Positions 46,447 to 59,300 of a stretch of 64,000 nt of DNA are shown here, piece by piece. The DNA lies in NCBI GenBank assembly GCA_021014325.1, contig CM037459.1:18998501-19062500 (forward strand), in the 5' to 3' direction. Made by a program: the position numbers and the translations under genes. The notes below the pieces were generated by a model that worked only from the letters and a program-made list of their open reading frames with translations, had not been told where the DNA came from and did not search any database. Source of the stretch: Plazaster borealis. Its lineage: Eukaryota > Echinodermata > Asteroidea > Forcipulatida > Labidiasteridae. Positions within the stretch are counted from its first letter, which is position 1, and each line of letters starts with the position of its first letter.

Positions 46447-47089
46447 AACAGGCATATTTCTGGGGTGGGAGTTTCAAGTACTTCTTGTTTAGCTGCTCTA
46501 TCAAAAAGAGCCTAGCTGGTTGGTATGTTGCCATGGGAACACGACATCACAACAACAACAACTTGTTATCAATCTAAAGGAGTCATGTTGCATTAAAGAA
46601 TGACAGTTAAAACAAAGGCGTGTTTCAGAACCATAATGCCATGGTAACGTAATGTGACACCACGTTGGAATATCTATATTTAATGAGCTGGTCCCACAAA
46701 ATGGACGTCAAGTCAATTCTGAACCAGATCTGGTCTAGCCAAGTCACATCTAAACACATTTTGATATTGTAGTGCGCGACTTTCACAACCTTCAATGATA
46801 CACCACTTAAAATTTCCAGCTAAGTTCATAAATGCTTTAAACTCAGTTTAAAAGAAATGCTAACATTATTTTCATGTTGTGGGAACAGTTCATAGTAATC
46901 AATACATCAATCCTTGCATTCCACTGATAACAAAAACCCCAAAAACATTTCTAGACAGTTTCTTTTATCCGCACACATTTTCCATTCTCACTCACTCTCA
47001 CTCTTTTACAAGGTAGGCTATAACATGGGCCTTACACCCCCGGCTGGACACTACATGAGACTTTGTAAACCAGCGACCAAAAGCCACGG

Positions 47090-47399
47090 CTACCTGCTAT
47101 GGTCACCACTGGACCATGAATCTTGCCGGTGCTCCCTGTGTCTCTCTGGTCTATGATCGGACCAATCAGCTGGCCGGTGATGCTCCCCTCTGTCTCTCTC
47201 GCGAGACCCATCCTTTCTTCGTTTACTGTCAATGTGAGAATGATGGAAGCGGTCATCCCTGCTCCCTGACTGATGCTGGCTGTGGCTTGAGTTGTCTGTT
47301 TTGTCGCTGTTGCGTCTTCTGTTGTGCTCCTCCCCTCGGTTCCCATGATATGATCTCCCTGATGGTGGATCTCGTTCTCGTTTGCCTTCATTGTTATAC
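47090..47399 (-). CDS. CHD1: CHD1 last exon: Arg/His/Asp-rich C-terminus
   Basis: 103 codons including TAG (47090-47092). [17 protein letters not shown], then [17 protein letters not shown] and [15 protein letters not shown]. The style matches the HSDHR-rich end of vertebrate CHD1. The overlapping second minus-strand frame (47032-47415) is a shadow. Confidence 0.88.
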
Positions 47400-50300
47400 C
47401 TGAGAAACAAAACAAGACGCATCAACTAAGGACATTTTTCTCTGGTAGCACGAGGAAATAATTAAGATTACTACCCTTTTCCTTAATATTCCCCCGTTCT
47501 CACAGAAAGTTATTAATAATAATATAATAAAGAGAGATTTATAAAGCGCAAACAGTTGCAGATCGGATCCGCCTCAAGGCGCTGAAATACAAGCAAAACA
47601 TGGATTAAACGACATAAATTTAAATTAAAAACAACGATAATTAAACAAAGCAGGACTGAATCGTTTTCCTGATGAATAAAATTTCTGGGCATTTACAAAC
47701 TCTTAAAACCGCCCTAACATATATAAACTAGAAGTGCTGACAATGTGAAGAAGATTTTCCGACTAATAATCAGCGAAAACTTCCAGACCCACTCAATTCT
47801 GTCCTTTGGACTCGATTCACCCGACGTCGTCATCACAATATAACCTTGGTTGCACAATTTTGGAAGTCACTGTCCCTGTGTGTTATTAGAGGTAGTGCGA
47901 ATTTTAGGCCACGATGTGTTTACTTGCTTACCAAAATGTCTACATTGTGCAAGGGGTTATTATCTTGTCTTACTTAAAACCTTTACGTGGGGGAGTAACC
48001 CCAGGAATTACACAAATGCGAGAAGGTTCCAATAGTTACTGGCACCCCAGTAAACCAAAAAATTGATTGGCGGTGGGGAGGAGTGTTGAAAACTTAAGAA
48101 CCTGGCACAGGCTGTCAGCAAGACATTTGGAAGCCTGCTACAAAGAACAGATGACTTTATCAGAGGGTTAGATCTGGGTAGGTCTGTATGTCTGTACGTT
48201 TTTTGTGCACAAAGTACATGAGTGAAAATATTTGTCAGCCCCTCAAAATAAAAACTACACAACTCTACTTAGACCTGACCCCCCTCTTACATATGTGGAA
48301 TGGTCCAGTCTAGGATATCAAGAACTTTGACTCCCCCTGAACATTGCACTTTGGAGAAAACAGTGACATAAACAAAATGACTTAGTGTTACCAGCCATCG
48401 TTCAAGGGTTTTAAAAGGGTTGTATTTCGTCACCTTTTTCACAAAAGGACATTTCGAGAACCTGCAGCTAAATGGGTTTTTTTTGTAAAATGTTTTCTTT
48501 GTTAAAACAGTGACTGTACGATTATGAAGTTTAAACCTAAAATGCTGGTTCTACAATTGTGTACACTGATCATCATCATGCTGTCAGTCGCAGAGCGATG
48601 AAGACTGCTTTTATTTACTTGACAGCCGCTCTCCGGTCAACTATTTGGACATTTTTGTGCACAAAGTATATGAGTGAAAATATTTTTCAGCCCCTGTTAA
48701 AAAAACCTACACAACTCTACTTAGACCTGACCACCCTCTTACATATGAGGAATGGTCAAGTCTAGCGTATCAAGAACGTAGTATAAATCAATACGTACCT
48801 TGAGATATTTTCTTCTCTATCCCTCCCAGAGTAACTATTACCAAAGCGGTGATTATCATATTGATGAGATCGACTATATGACGACGTGGCGTCACCGGAA
48901 CCATACCTACAAACAAAACCCACACAAATAATCAAGATAGGGTTGGCTTTGTGCTTCATTACAAGTGTGTTTTATCCTTATGGATTCTGGTTTGAATTTC
49001 ACCTCTGAACTGGAGCCTAATTTATTGGTACCTACTGTAATTACGTCGGTTTCCGACATCCGCGGTTTAATATCCCTCGTCTTTCCACTGTGTTTAAAGA
49101 TTTCTATTTACCCCTTTGCACCAATGTCGTACGCAGCTACTGCTGCTGCCCTCACCATTGTGGGAATCAACTCACAAACGAGTGTAAATGCAGCGTCGCC
49201 TAAAATGCACACTACACTGTATAACACACAGGGACATTGACTCCCAAAATTGCACAGCCAAGATTATTGTGATGATGACGTCAGGTAATCGGATCAATAG
49301 ACAGACTCTGAATCAAGCAACTTTGGCTATGGCTTTGAGCGTTGAAGAATAGAGCTTTTCAATGACCTGGGCCCAATTTCATAAAGCCTGTAAGCATAAA
49401 AACTGGCTAAGCACAGCAAAATATTACTTAACAGAAACTGGTTACCAGCCAATTCTCCATAAAGTTTACTTTGTTGCAACTGGTGCCCCGCTCATTTTTT
49501 GCTAAGCAAAGAAATTTGCTCAGCAGTATTTTCTGTTTAACAGCTTTATGAAATTGTGCCCTGGTCAGCAGAAGCCGCTAATTCAGAAAAAATTGGTGGC
49601 TACGGCTTTTGCTAAGGGCCTATGATTCAACGCATGGTAACGTGGTGATCCAGCCACATCCACTACTCCACTAATGGCCTAAGTCCAACAACCTTCTTTC
49701 AGAATTTCGCAAGTGGCCATAATTTAATTTCCAAATTTATTTTCCATTGTACGATTGAGCCTCAATATACTCAAGGCCTGTGAATCAGATTAGAACAAAC
49801 AATATTTTTAAGATATGAAATTGCGAAAGCTTTGATGGAAAGATTCACATACATAAAAAGTATGCCCTGAAAAAAAAACCTGAAGAAAAATAAAGATGCA
49901 TGATGCAGCAAATCTTTTGTCAGGCAACCCTCATCTTTGTCTTGTTCCCTGTGTACAACTGCAAACATGGATGAAGATTCTAATGATACCAACAATGGGC
50001 CTGAATATTCTCCCTTCAAGCATCAGTCTGGCTTCGGTGACTTGCACAACAGGTAATCAAGATGGCTGTGTCATGATACATGAGCAAGCCTTTTAGATGA
50101 GACAAGATTTCATTTCACACAGTGCAAGGAGTAAGATTTTTCTCTCAGATTAACCCTCCTACATTTGGTACCACTTTCAAGCCAGCTGATGAACCATTTG
50201 AAACCATTCAACTGCTTGGATTGCATGTGATGGCACAACTGTGCACAGAAATAACTGTGTACATGAGCGTACAATGTAGATGCATATTTGTCGGCTGGTA

Positions 50301-53300
50301 TAGTTTTGCAATGAGTTGAAACCATGGATGGTAAAGAATGGTCAGACAGTAGGAGGGTTAAAGGCATTGTACATGTTTGGTAATTGGAGCCTATTGTTTG
50401 TTTCAAATCTATATAGTTGTCGATATATACCATAAAACTAACCTGTGAAAAGTTTATTTCAAAAGGTGGTAGCGTTTTTTGAGATCTGGAGCGGTTATGT
50501 CCACGCAGGAAGAATAATCTGCATTGGAATACACACTCTGAGAAGCGTTACGCGTAACCTTCTCAAATTCCAATGTTTTGGGGGATATCTTTTCCCATAA
50601 CCGCAATACTTCCAAGTGAAAAGTTTCTCAAAATGCATTATACTATCCATAGCAGCTGTACTTCCACCAAGTAAGTTTTTATTGCCACTAATTTTCAGAG
50701 TAATTACCAAACGTGTATGATGCCTTTAAAGGAAGTGGTGTGTTAAAAAGAAAGGTACAACATAGGTATCTAAAAGCAAACGTTTTTTCCCCCCTTCTTG
50801 TGTCTACATGTATGTTTAGGTTAGTTTACTTTAACACTAATGTCCTCCCCTGGTTTGTTCCCACTTGAATTGAGATGGGGGGGGGGAGAGAAATATATTT
50901 AAAACTAAATGTTAGTGTATAACAGAAAGCTTCAATGCAATTTGTAAAGTTATTGGGATTTTAAGTGTTAAGTGTGAGTTTCAAGTTTCAAGATTTACAA
51001 TTTCCAGTTTCCTGAAAGTTGACGGCACTTCAAACAAAATTCCACCTTGGAGCGACAGTAGATTGAACAATGAAAACTGAAACTGCCACCAGGGCCCCAT
51101 CTCACAGAACTGATCAAAATTACCGCTTAGCATTGAGCAGGTTACCTGCCAAAATACCATGTCATGAATACTGCTTGTAACCGGTTCCCTACACAAGTTT
51201 TGCTAAGCTTTGTATTGATGCTTAACAGAATTTTGAAACCGAGTCATATGCAAAATCTCTCAAAATTGCCAAGAAGAAGTTAAATGATCAAATAAATATG
51301 GTGTTTCCCTGCAGTGTTTTAGGAGGTATGTAAATAGCATGATTTATGAATGCCAAATTCAGCTGTATGAAGTATGATGCTGTGAAAGGCATGGATTAAA
51401 ATATTTACAATTGCTCTCTTTTTCTCTCACTTTAGTCTTTCTTTTTCTTCCTTTCCATCAAACACAACATAACAATTTAGCATCCTGGGCCCAATTTCAT
51501 AGAGCTGCTTTTAAGCAGAAAATGTTGCTTAACAATTTTCTGCTTAGCAGAATTGAGCAGGATACCAGTCACAAATTACACACGTGACATGGTAGTTTGG
51601 ATGGTAACCTTAGTCTGGTAAGCACCATTTCTCTCTCACTTTAGTCTTTCTCTTTTCTTCCTTTCCATCAGACACACAGTAACAATTTAGCATCCTGGGC
51701 CCAATTTCATAGAGCTGCTTAAGCAGAAAATATTGCTTAACAATTTTCTGCTTAGCAGAAATGAGCAGGATACCAGTCACAAATTACACACGTGACATGG
51801 TAGTTTGGATGGTAACCTTAGTCTGGTAAGCACCCTTTCTCTCTCACTTTAGTCTTTCTCTTTTCTTCCTTTCCATCAGACACACGGTAACAATTTAGCA
51901 TCCTGGGCCCAATTTCATAGAGCTGCTTAAGCAGAAAATATTGCTTAACAATTTTCTGCTTAGCAGAAATGAGCAGGATACCAGTCACAAATTACCAACA
52001 GGACATGGTAGTTTGGCTGGTAACCTTAGTCTGGTAAGCACCATTTCTCTCTCACTTTAGTCTTTCTCTTTTCTTCCTTTCCATCAGACACACGGTAACA
52101 ATTTAGCATCCTGGGCCCAATTTCATAGAGCTGCTTAAGCAGAAAATATTGCTTAACAATTTTCTGCTTAGCAGAAATGAGCAGGACACCAGTCACAAAT
52201 TACCAACAGGACATGGTAGTTTGGCTGGTAACCGTAGTCTGGTAAGCATACTTTTGTTGTGCTTAGCTACTTTTTGTGCTTAAGCAACTCTATGAAATTG
52301 GGCCCTGTTAAATCCCAGGGCTCGAATGTTACACTGGACCACAGGCCAGCGAGGCCAGTGATATTAGTATGGGGCCAGTAAACCCAAGACCAAACAAGTC
52401 CGGCTGTCTTGTGTTTTTCAATTGGTTAACAGTACCTCACTGTGTAGTAACAAAACAAATTATGTTCAAATGTTGACTTTGGGTCAATTAAATACCTTTC
52501 AATTCTGTTGAGCAACGAAGTATACATAAAAACATGTCTTAAATTAGTAGGCCTATTTATTCAAATAAAAATAGTTGAATGCACGCTGAATACTGTGCCA
52601 GCAAGTTTTTTTCTAATTTCGAATCCGGTCTAGTAAAACAAATTCTGGTCTGTAAATATTTGGAGCTAAATGCGGTCTTGTGGATTTTCCACAAAAAATT
52701 TGAGCTCTGAATCCCTTTGTACAGAGCTTCACCAATCAATGCTGTTTAGAATTTAGTTCGATTGATTGCAGACTTCCAGTATCATAGTGCTTTAAAACGT
52801 CGCTATCACTTTCTATTAATAAATACCTCGGAGAGTTTATGCATTCTGATTGGTCGAAGACTTGTCACGTGGAGGGTGTATTAACATGTAATATAAAGAC
52901 CGGCTCTGTGAACTAGCGAATAAATGGCCCCTAAACAAGCATATTATTGTTGTGTAATAAGTTCTGTATGTACTGTGCTTGTTGTGCGGGAAACTGTCAA
53001 ATCAAATGTTTCCTTTGTGTGTAGTGTTTTTATGTGGGTTTTTTTGCAAGGACAGACGGTGTCGCGTGCATGCGCATACCACGCGTACACGTATTAATGG
53101 CAATAACAGTGTGAGGAGCCGGTCTTCACTGAGTGGTAATGACCTTGGTTGGTGGCTGGCCGCTGTTAATGGACCTAATTCAAGTGATCAAAAAGAAACC
53201 GTGTGAATTTATGGATCAGTAAATCTATGCATATTAGCTACTGAATTAGTTCACCGAATGGTCTTGTAAGTACATTTTATATCAATACAATTCATTAGCC

Positions 53301-56300
53301 TTTGGACTCCAACTTAACAGAGCCGCTATAAAGTAAAAAACATTGCTTACAAAAATTCCGACTGCTTAGTAAACATTTGCAGGGAACCAGCCACAGACAA
53401 TACACATTATGTGGCATTTGGGTTGGTGACCTGATTTCTGCTCAGCAAGATTTTATCTCTGAGGTTTAAAGCAGCTTGATGACATTGGCCCAGATCTAGG
53501 CTGTGAACGTTTATAAAACTAGACAAAAACACAGAAACACCGATGTCTAATAATGTCAAACCACTCCAATACCACAAAACACCACAAGGACATTCAAACT
53601 ACACAAAAACACAGAGACACCGATGTCTGATAATGTCAAACCACTCCAATACCACAAAACACCACATGACATTCAAACTACACCACCAACACCCTGTGGT
53701 TGTTAGAAAAGCAGTGCATTTCATTACGTTGCAAGGAAAATGGAAGAGGAAAAAAGAAAAAAAAAACCAACAGCACAGCAAAAAATAGAAGACAGGATCA
53801 ATCCTAGGTGAGGTGAAGCATGCAAGGATTGGCCTTACCTGTCCCTAAACGGACCCCTGGTAGGTCCACGGCCATCCTGCCGATGATCACCACTATATCG
53901 ATCTGCCGAGCCAGGGGGACGTTGGTGCATGCGAGGGTTGGTAGGGTGTGGTTGACCACTAGGTGGGTAGGAGGGGTAGGGGGGGGTAGACAATAGAACA
54001 AAGGACACATTGTGATTATACATCGCAAGTGCATCTTTGGGCTATTCCTCTCCCATGGGGTTGGCAATCTATTCATATGTTGTTTGGTTTTTTTGTCAAA
54101 GTTTTTCTCGTATCATTTTTTAAAAACAGTGAATATCCAAGCAGTGGTAATTATGACAGCATCTTTACTTCATAAGATTCCTGACAAGTCTTGGTACAAG
54201 GGAAAAGGGTAATTCCCGATAGTAAACACGCTACAGTTTTGCACCACGCTTGGGAAACGACTAAATACAACCGCAGTGGAGGAGAACATGATCTTGGAAT
54301 AATTTGCTTAATGCACATCCACACTAACGAAATCTGCTAACTCACTGCTGATGAACAAACTATCAACAAACTTATTACATAAAACTGTTATCAAGACACC
54401 CCCCCTACTATTTATACAAAAACAACAAAATGCACAATGACCTGACTCAAACATATAATGCATACCAACTGAAATTCCACTATGCTATACTAATAAATCA
54501 ACAAGTAAACACATGTGTTTCCAATATTTTTCAAGCAATAATCAACAAGCACAGACCAAGCGAAGCGTATTGACTTACCTTTCTCTGTCACCCCTGGATC
54601 TCTCAGCGGCCCCCTCACCACCAGAGAGGGGTCGTTTGATGCCCTGCTGGTGGCTGTAGCCCTGGGTCTGTCCCTGGCCCGGGAAGTACCCTTCTCTTGG
54701 TTTGGATCCCCCCGCCCAATCTGGGGCTCGCTGCTTGTGACCTTGCTGATTCCCACCGGTTGAATGCTTTATCTATTGATCAATAAGTTATGTATTATTA
54801 TTTGGTTTTCCCTTACACCGATGTGTGTAAAGCTCTGTATACTCTGTACTTTCCCCGGCAAAAAATCCACATGCATATTACTCGAGATATACTTTCAGAT
54901 TTATAGATATTTCATTGTCATAGAAATGGACATGAAGATTTCAAATTTCATCATTAGGTATTATTTACAGAAACATTGAATCCCTAATCAAAAACTGCCT
55001 TTGAAAAAAGTTCAAAGTCGACTTCTAAATAACTGACAATTTATTATTAATCAATACAGTGTGGAATACGGAAAAATACAGCGCGTCTGCGTCCCAAAGG
55101 CCGAGTTGGATATGGGACGCAGACGTGTGAGTTGGATATGGGACGCAGACGCGCTATATTTTCCGTACTCCACGAGCGCGCGTGTGATAACAAATTCATC
55201 TTCAAGCAAACTTGACGCACGGATGAACGGAATATGTGGTGTTGGAACAGCTGTACGCTTTGTGTATGCTTAGCTTAAAATAGCGCAATATGCAGAGTTT
55301 GAACAGCGCAATACGCAGGGTGTTATATGGGCCGTGCGATATAAGTTTATATCACACTCCTTATTGCTATTTATCTACCAATCAGAATCAAGGATTAAAG
55401 TTTGCTTGAAGATAATATAGGAAATTAAGTACTAATACATACCTCTTCCCTTTCGTCGTCTCTTTTCCTCTGTGCATGTCTGTACAATTTATACAATTTC
55501 TTTGCGTCGTATTCGGTGAACTTTGCAACAAACGTCCACAGGTAGCTAAGGAGCAAGAAATTGGTTCTCCAATTAAACAAACTAAAAAACAAAACAGCAT
55601 CAAACAGTCACAGGTTTGTTTATATCCACATGCCTACTTGTTGTGCCTTACAGACAATTGCCTTGTAGACAATAGGATTTATTCTTTTGCCTTACAGAGA
55701 ATTGCATTCATTATTTTGCCTTGCAGACAATTGGATTCATTACTTTGCCTTGCATACAATTCGCTGTATTTTTGACCGCGTGAGGGGGCATGTTAACCAA
55801 AAACAAGTAAACAAATGGGGTTTTTTCATTTTTATTATTATGTTTATGCATTTCGTCATTGATGCAAGCATACTACAAACAGGCAATTAAAATAAGATGA
55901 AACTGTAATTGCGATGCAAGACATTCCCTGAAGAAAGCGCCCTCATGCGTTCAAAAATATGACCAATTGGATTAATTCTTTTGCCTTGCAAGATAATATG
56001 ATTAATTCTTTTGCCTCTCAGACAAATGGATTCATTCTTATTCTATACAGACAATTTGATTCATTCTTTTGCCCTGCAGAGAATTGCATTTATTCTTTTT
56101 CCTTGCAGACAATTGGATTTATTCTTTTGCCTTACAGACAATTTGATTCATTCTTTTGCCTTGCAGACAATTGGATTAAAGCTTTATTAGAGATAACAAC
56201 ATTTCTGACAGCAACATTGATCATTCCGATTGGCACCATTTCCAACTAAATACTAAGCTTTTTGAAAAGAAAGAAAAAAAATTGTAATTTTTCTGGTTAT

Positions 56301-59300
56301 CAACTAATTATATATTCACCCTTTCCACTCGTGGATCTTGTCGGCATCCTTGAGATTTAAGATGCAGTCGGCGATGTGATCACCGATCTTTAAGAGACAC
56401 TGTCTGGTATGATTGACTTGCTCCTTCTCTGAGACTTCTTCCGGTGGGTTGTCAAGAAGCTTCAAGGCCTTTTTAACTGGTCTCATTTTCTCCTTACACT
56501 AAAAAACAAGACAAGTATCCGTAACAGTGAGTGGGGTACAAGCCAATTTGTACTTTTTCAATTTGATGTAAGTGGCATGTCGTGGCCGAGTGGTTAAGAG
56601 CACCGGACTCAAGCTCTGGTGTTTCTGATCAGCAGAGTGAGGGTTCGAGTCCTGGTCATGACACTTGTATCCTTGAGCAAGGTACTTTACCGTAATTGCC
56701 TTGTCCTTCAGATGGGACATTAAGCCATAGGTCCCGTGTACTAGGATTGTTAGTGCACGTTAAAGAACCCAGAATGCTTATCGTGGAAGAGTAGGGGTTA
56801 ACCCGGGTGTGTCCGGTTCACATAGCATGCACCCTTGTTTACAGGTTTCCTCAGGCTTGCGAGCTACAGTGATTACCGTAATTTTCGGATTATAAGCCGC
56901 CCGGCGTATAAACCGCAATGCCCCAAAAAATAAAAAATAAGATTAAGGTGTCAGCGTATAAGCCGCCCGGCATATAAGCCGCAGTCGCAAGCGCACACAG
57001 GAGAGAGGCCGTGCGTATTTGCGGTCCTTTGTGGCGATGTGCAGTGACTGGCATGCGGCACATCAGTCATTGTACGTCGCCACAAAGTGCGAGTTGCGTC
57101 GCAATAAAGTCAAAATGTATTAAAGTTAACACCATTGATCGTTTTTGTAATGGTCTATTAGGATGGTCTACAGCAAGTGGGCATATTTCTTTTTTATTTG
57201 TATCATTATTGTGACAACTGCAACGTTGTAGCTACCACGGTCGGCGCCGGTCGGTCCTGACCGGCCCCAGCTTTAAATGACCAGGGATCGAATTAAAAGT
57301 TAACAAACTCCCACCGGCATAAATTTATATATTATAATTATTAAAATTTTCCTTGAAATAAGAGAAAAATAAAGAAAAAACTCATTGTAAACTCCTAATT
57401 ATAGTGTGTATTTATTTCCCTTAAAACAATCAAAACAATTTTCTTTTCCAAAACCTGCGATTATTGCTTACATGGGCCGCTTGAAGCTGTGTGAGTTGGC
57501 AGCGGCAGCACACACGAGTCATATCAAAGTCTGCTCTAAAAAGCATGTACCCATCTCCGGCGTGCGTTTATTATTCAGAACGATGTCTGTACACGCATTT
57601 ACTATGGCAGCCGGTACCCAGAAGTAAGCCATTTTGCAATGACGTTTAGCGTGTGATTTTTCTCTGTGTGGAAGGGCAACCCGACTATATTTCTTTTGCA
57701 GCTATCTCGTACCTCGTACTCACGATCGTGCCTTGTGATCGACCCCACTAAAAAAAAAACGGTCTTGTTGAATAGACAGATTTCCTTAAAAAACTATGGA
57801 GTAAAAAATGGGACTTTTTGTGACCCATTCATCTAGGAATAAAAACGAGGCAAGGCCTTGTAACGGCGGACAAGGTTGGTGGTGCATAAAATGTTTTTTT
57901 AAAACAATTTTCAGAGTGAGTTTGGCGGTGTATGATTTTCCCTGTCTGTTTTGTATTTGTTTTTAGAATATTTTACAAACGATCTTTCTTAAAATAATGT
58001 ACGCTGTTTTTTTTCTTTCTACAATATTAATATGTCGGCATATAAGCCGCCCGGCGCATAAACCGCAGGAGCTCAAAAAAAGGTCAAAATCAACGTATAA
58101 ACCGCGGTTTATAATCCGAAAATTACGGTAAGTTCACTTACGAGGCATCCTTGGTTTCATTACCAGAAATATATAATAATAATCAATGAAGTTCTGCAAA
58201 TAGTTGAGATAACCCTAACCCTTGATCATACTGACGGTTATAAACCCGAGGGTTAGGTTGATTAGACACAATCGTTGCAAGCCGTAACAATGGAACGTTT
58301 AAACTAACAGCCTGTAAGAGGGATAGAAGTTGAACAATTCGCCAGTCTTTGGAAAGTTTATGGTAGTGTAGTTTTTTTCTCAAAAAATTCCTGATTGATG
58401 TTTTAAGTGGTCTAGATCTATTCATATCACAGTATAGATTCCATCTGTGTACTTCTAACATTTATGTATTCTGACTTTATTTGAAAATGGTTAAAGGGGC
58501 ACATTGCCTTGGATTGGGCACTTTGGGCTAAAAAAAGCGTTTGAAAGCGTTTGGTGTGAAATGAGTATGGTTGGAAAGATGTTTGAAAAGTACAATATAA
58601 AGATCCACACAAATATACCTCAAAATTGTGTGGTTTTCCATTTACTTCGTGAACTAGCACGGTCCGCCATTTTGTAGAACCAAATTTTTGACTCCACAAA
58701 ATGGCAGACCGTGTTAGTTCACAAAGTAAAAGGAAAACCACACAATTTCGAGGCATATGTTGTATGGATCTTTATTTTCTACTTTTAAAACATCTTTCCA
58801 ACCATATACTTTTCACATCAAACGCTTTTAAACGCTTTTTATAGCCCAAACGCCCAAATCCAAGGCAATGTGTCCCTTTAAAATCAGGCAAATTTGGACC
58901 CATGAAATTAGACCCAGTTCGTACACAGCCTTTCACTTATGTGCAAATTGTTTGTGCGAATCCCCATTTTAGATTTGATGATTTGCATGTCATTCAAATC
59001 TAAGGCCTAAAAAAAAAAATGTTATGTTGGCGTAACCCGACCGACCCTAAAAATACGGCCAACCATGGATATTTTTTTTTTTAAATCAACTTTTTTTCCC
59101 CCAATTTTTTGTCAATGATTAAAAAAAAAAAATTCCTACCACAAACGAAGCCGAAAGTGAAAAAAAAACTGACATTCTTTTATTTATATTTTTGTGTCAG
59201 CCCCAGACACTCTCCAGCCCTGGGAGAATGATTGACACTCCTATTGAGATCCAATTCAACTTATCTTAATCCTCTGCAGTTTGTTATATATTGTTTCAGT

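Larger units (their letters stand above)
40963..47089 (-). other. CHD1: Possible long CHD1 3' UTR and flank
   Basis: AT-rich, poorer in repeats than the rest, and no convincing coding frame on either strand. An AATAAA on the minus strand at 41038-41043 is one candidate poly(A) signal, which would imply a UTR of about 6 kb. Family G elements (44155-44378, 45868-46018) and a SINE (46027-46446) lie in it. Whether it is transcribed cannot be told from sequence. Confidence 0.35.

Noticed and set aside
47032..47415. 127-codon minus-strand frame overlapping the CHD1 last exon
   Set aside because: It is an alternative frame of the same Arg-rich exon; the other frame continues the phase of exon h and ends like CHD1.
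51430..52307. CRISPR-like regular repeats
   Set aside because: The genome is eukaryotic, the repeat unit is 209 bp without unique spacers, and it derives from a MITE.
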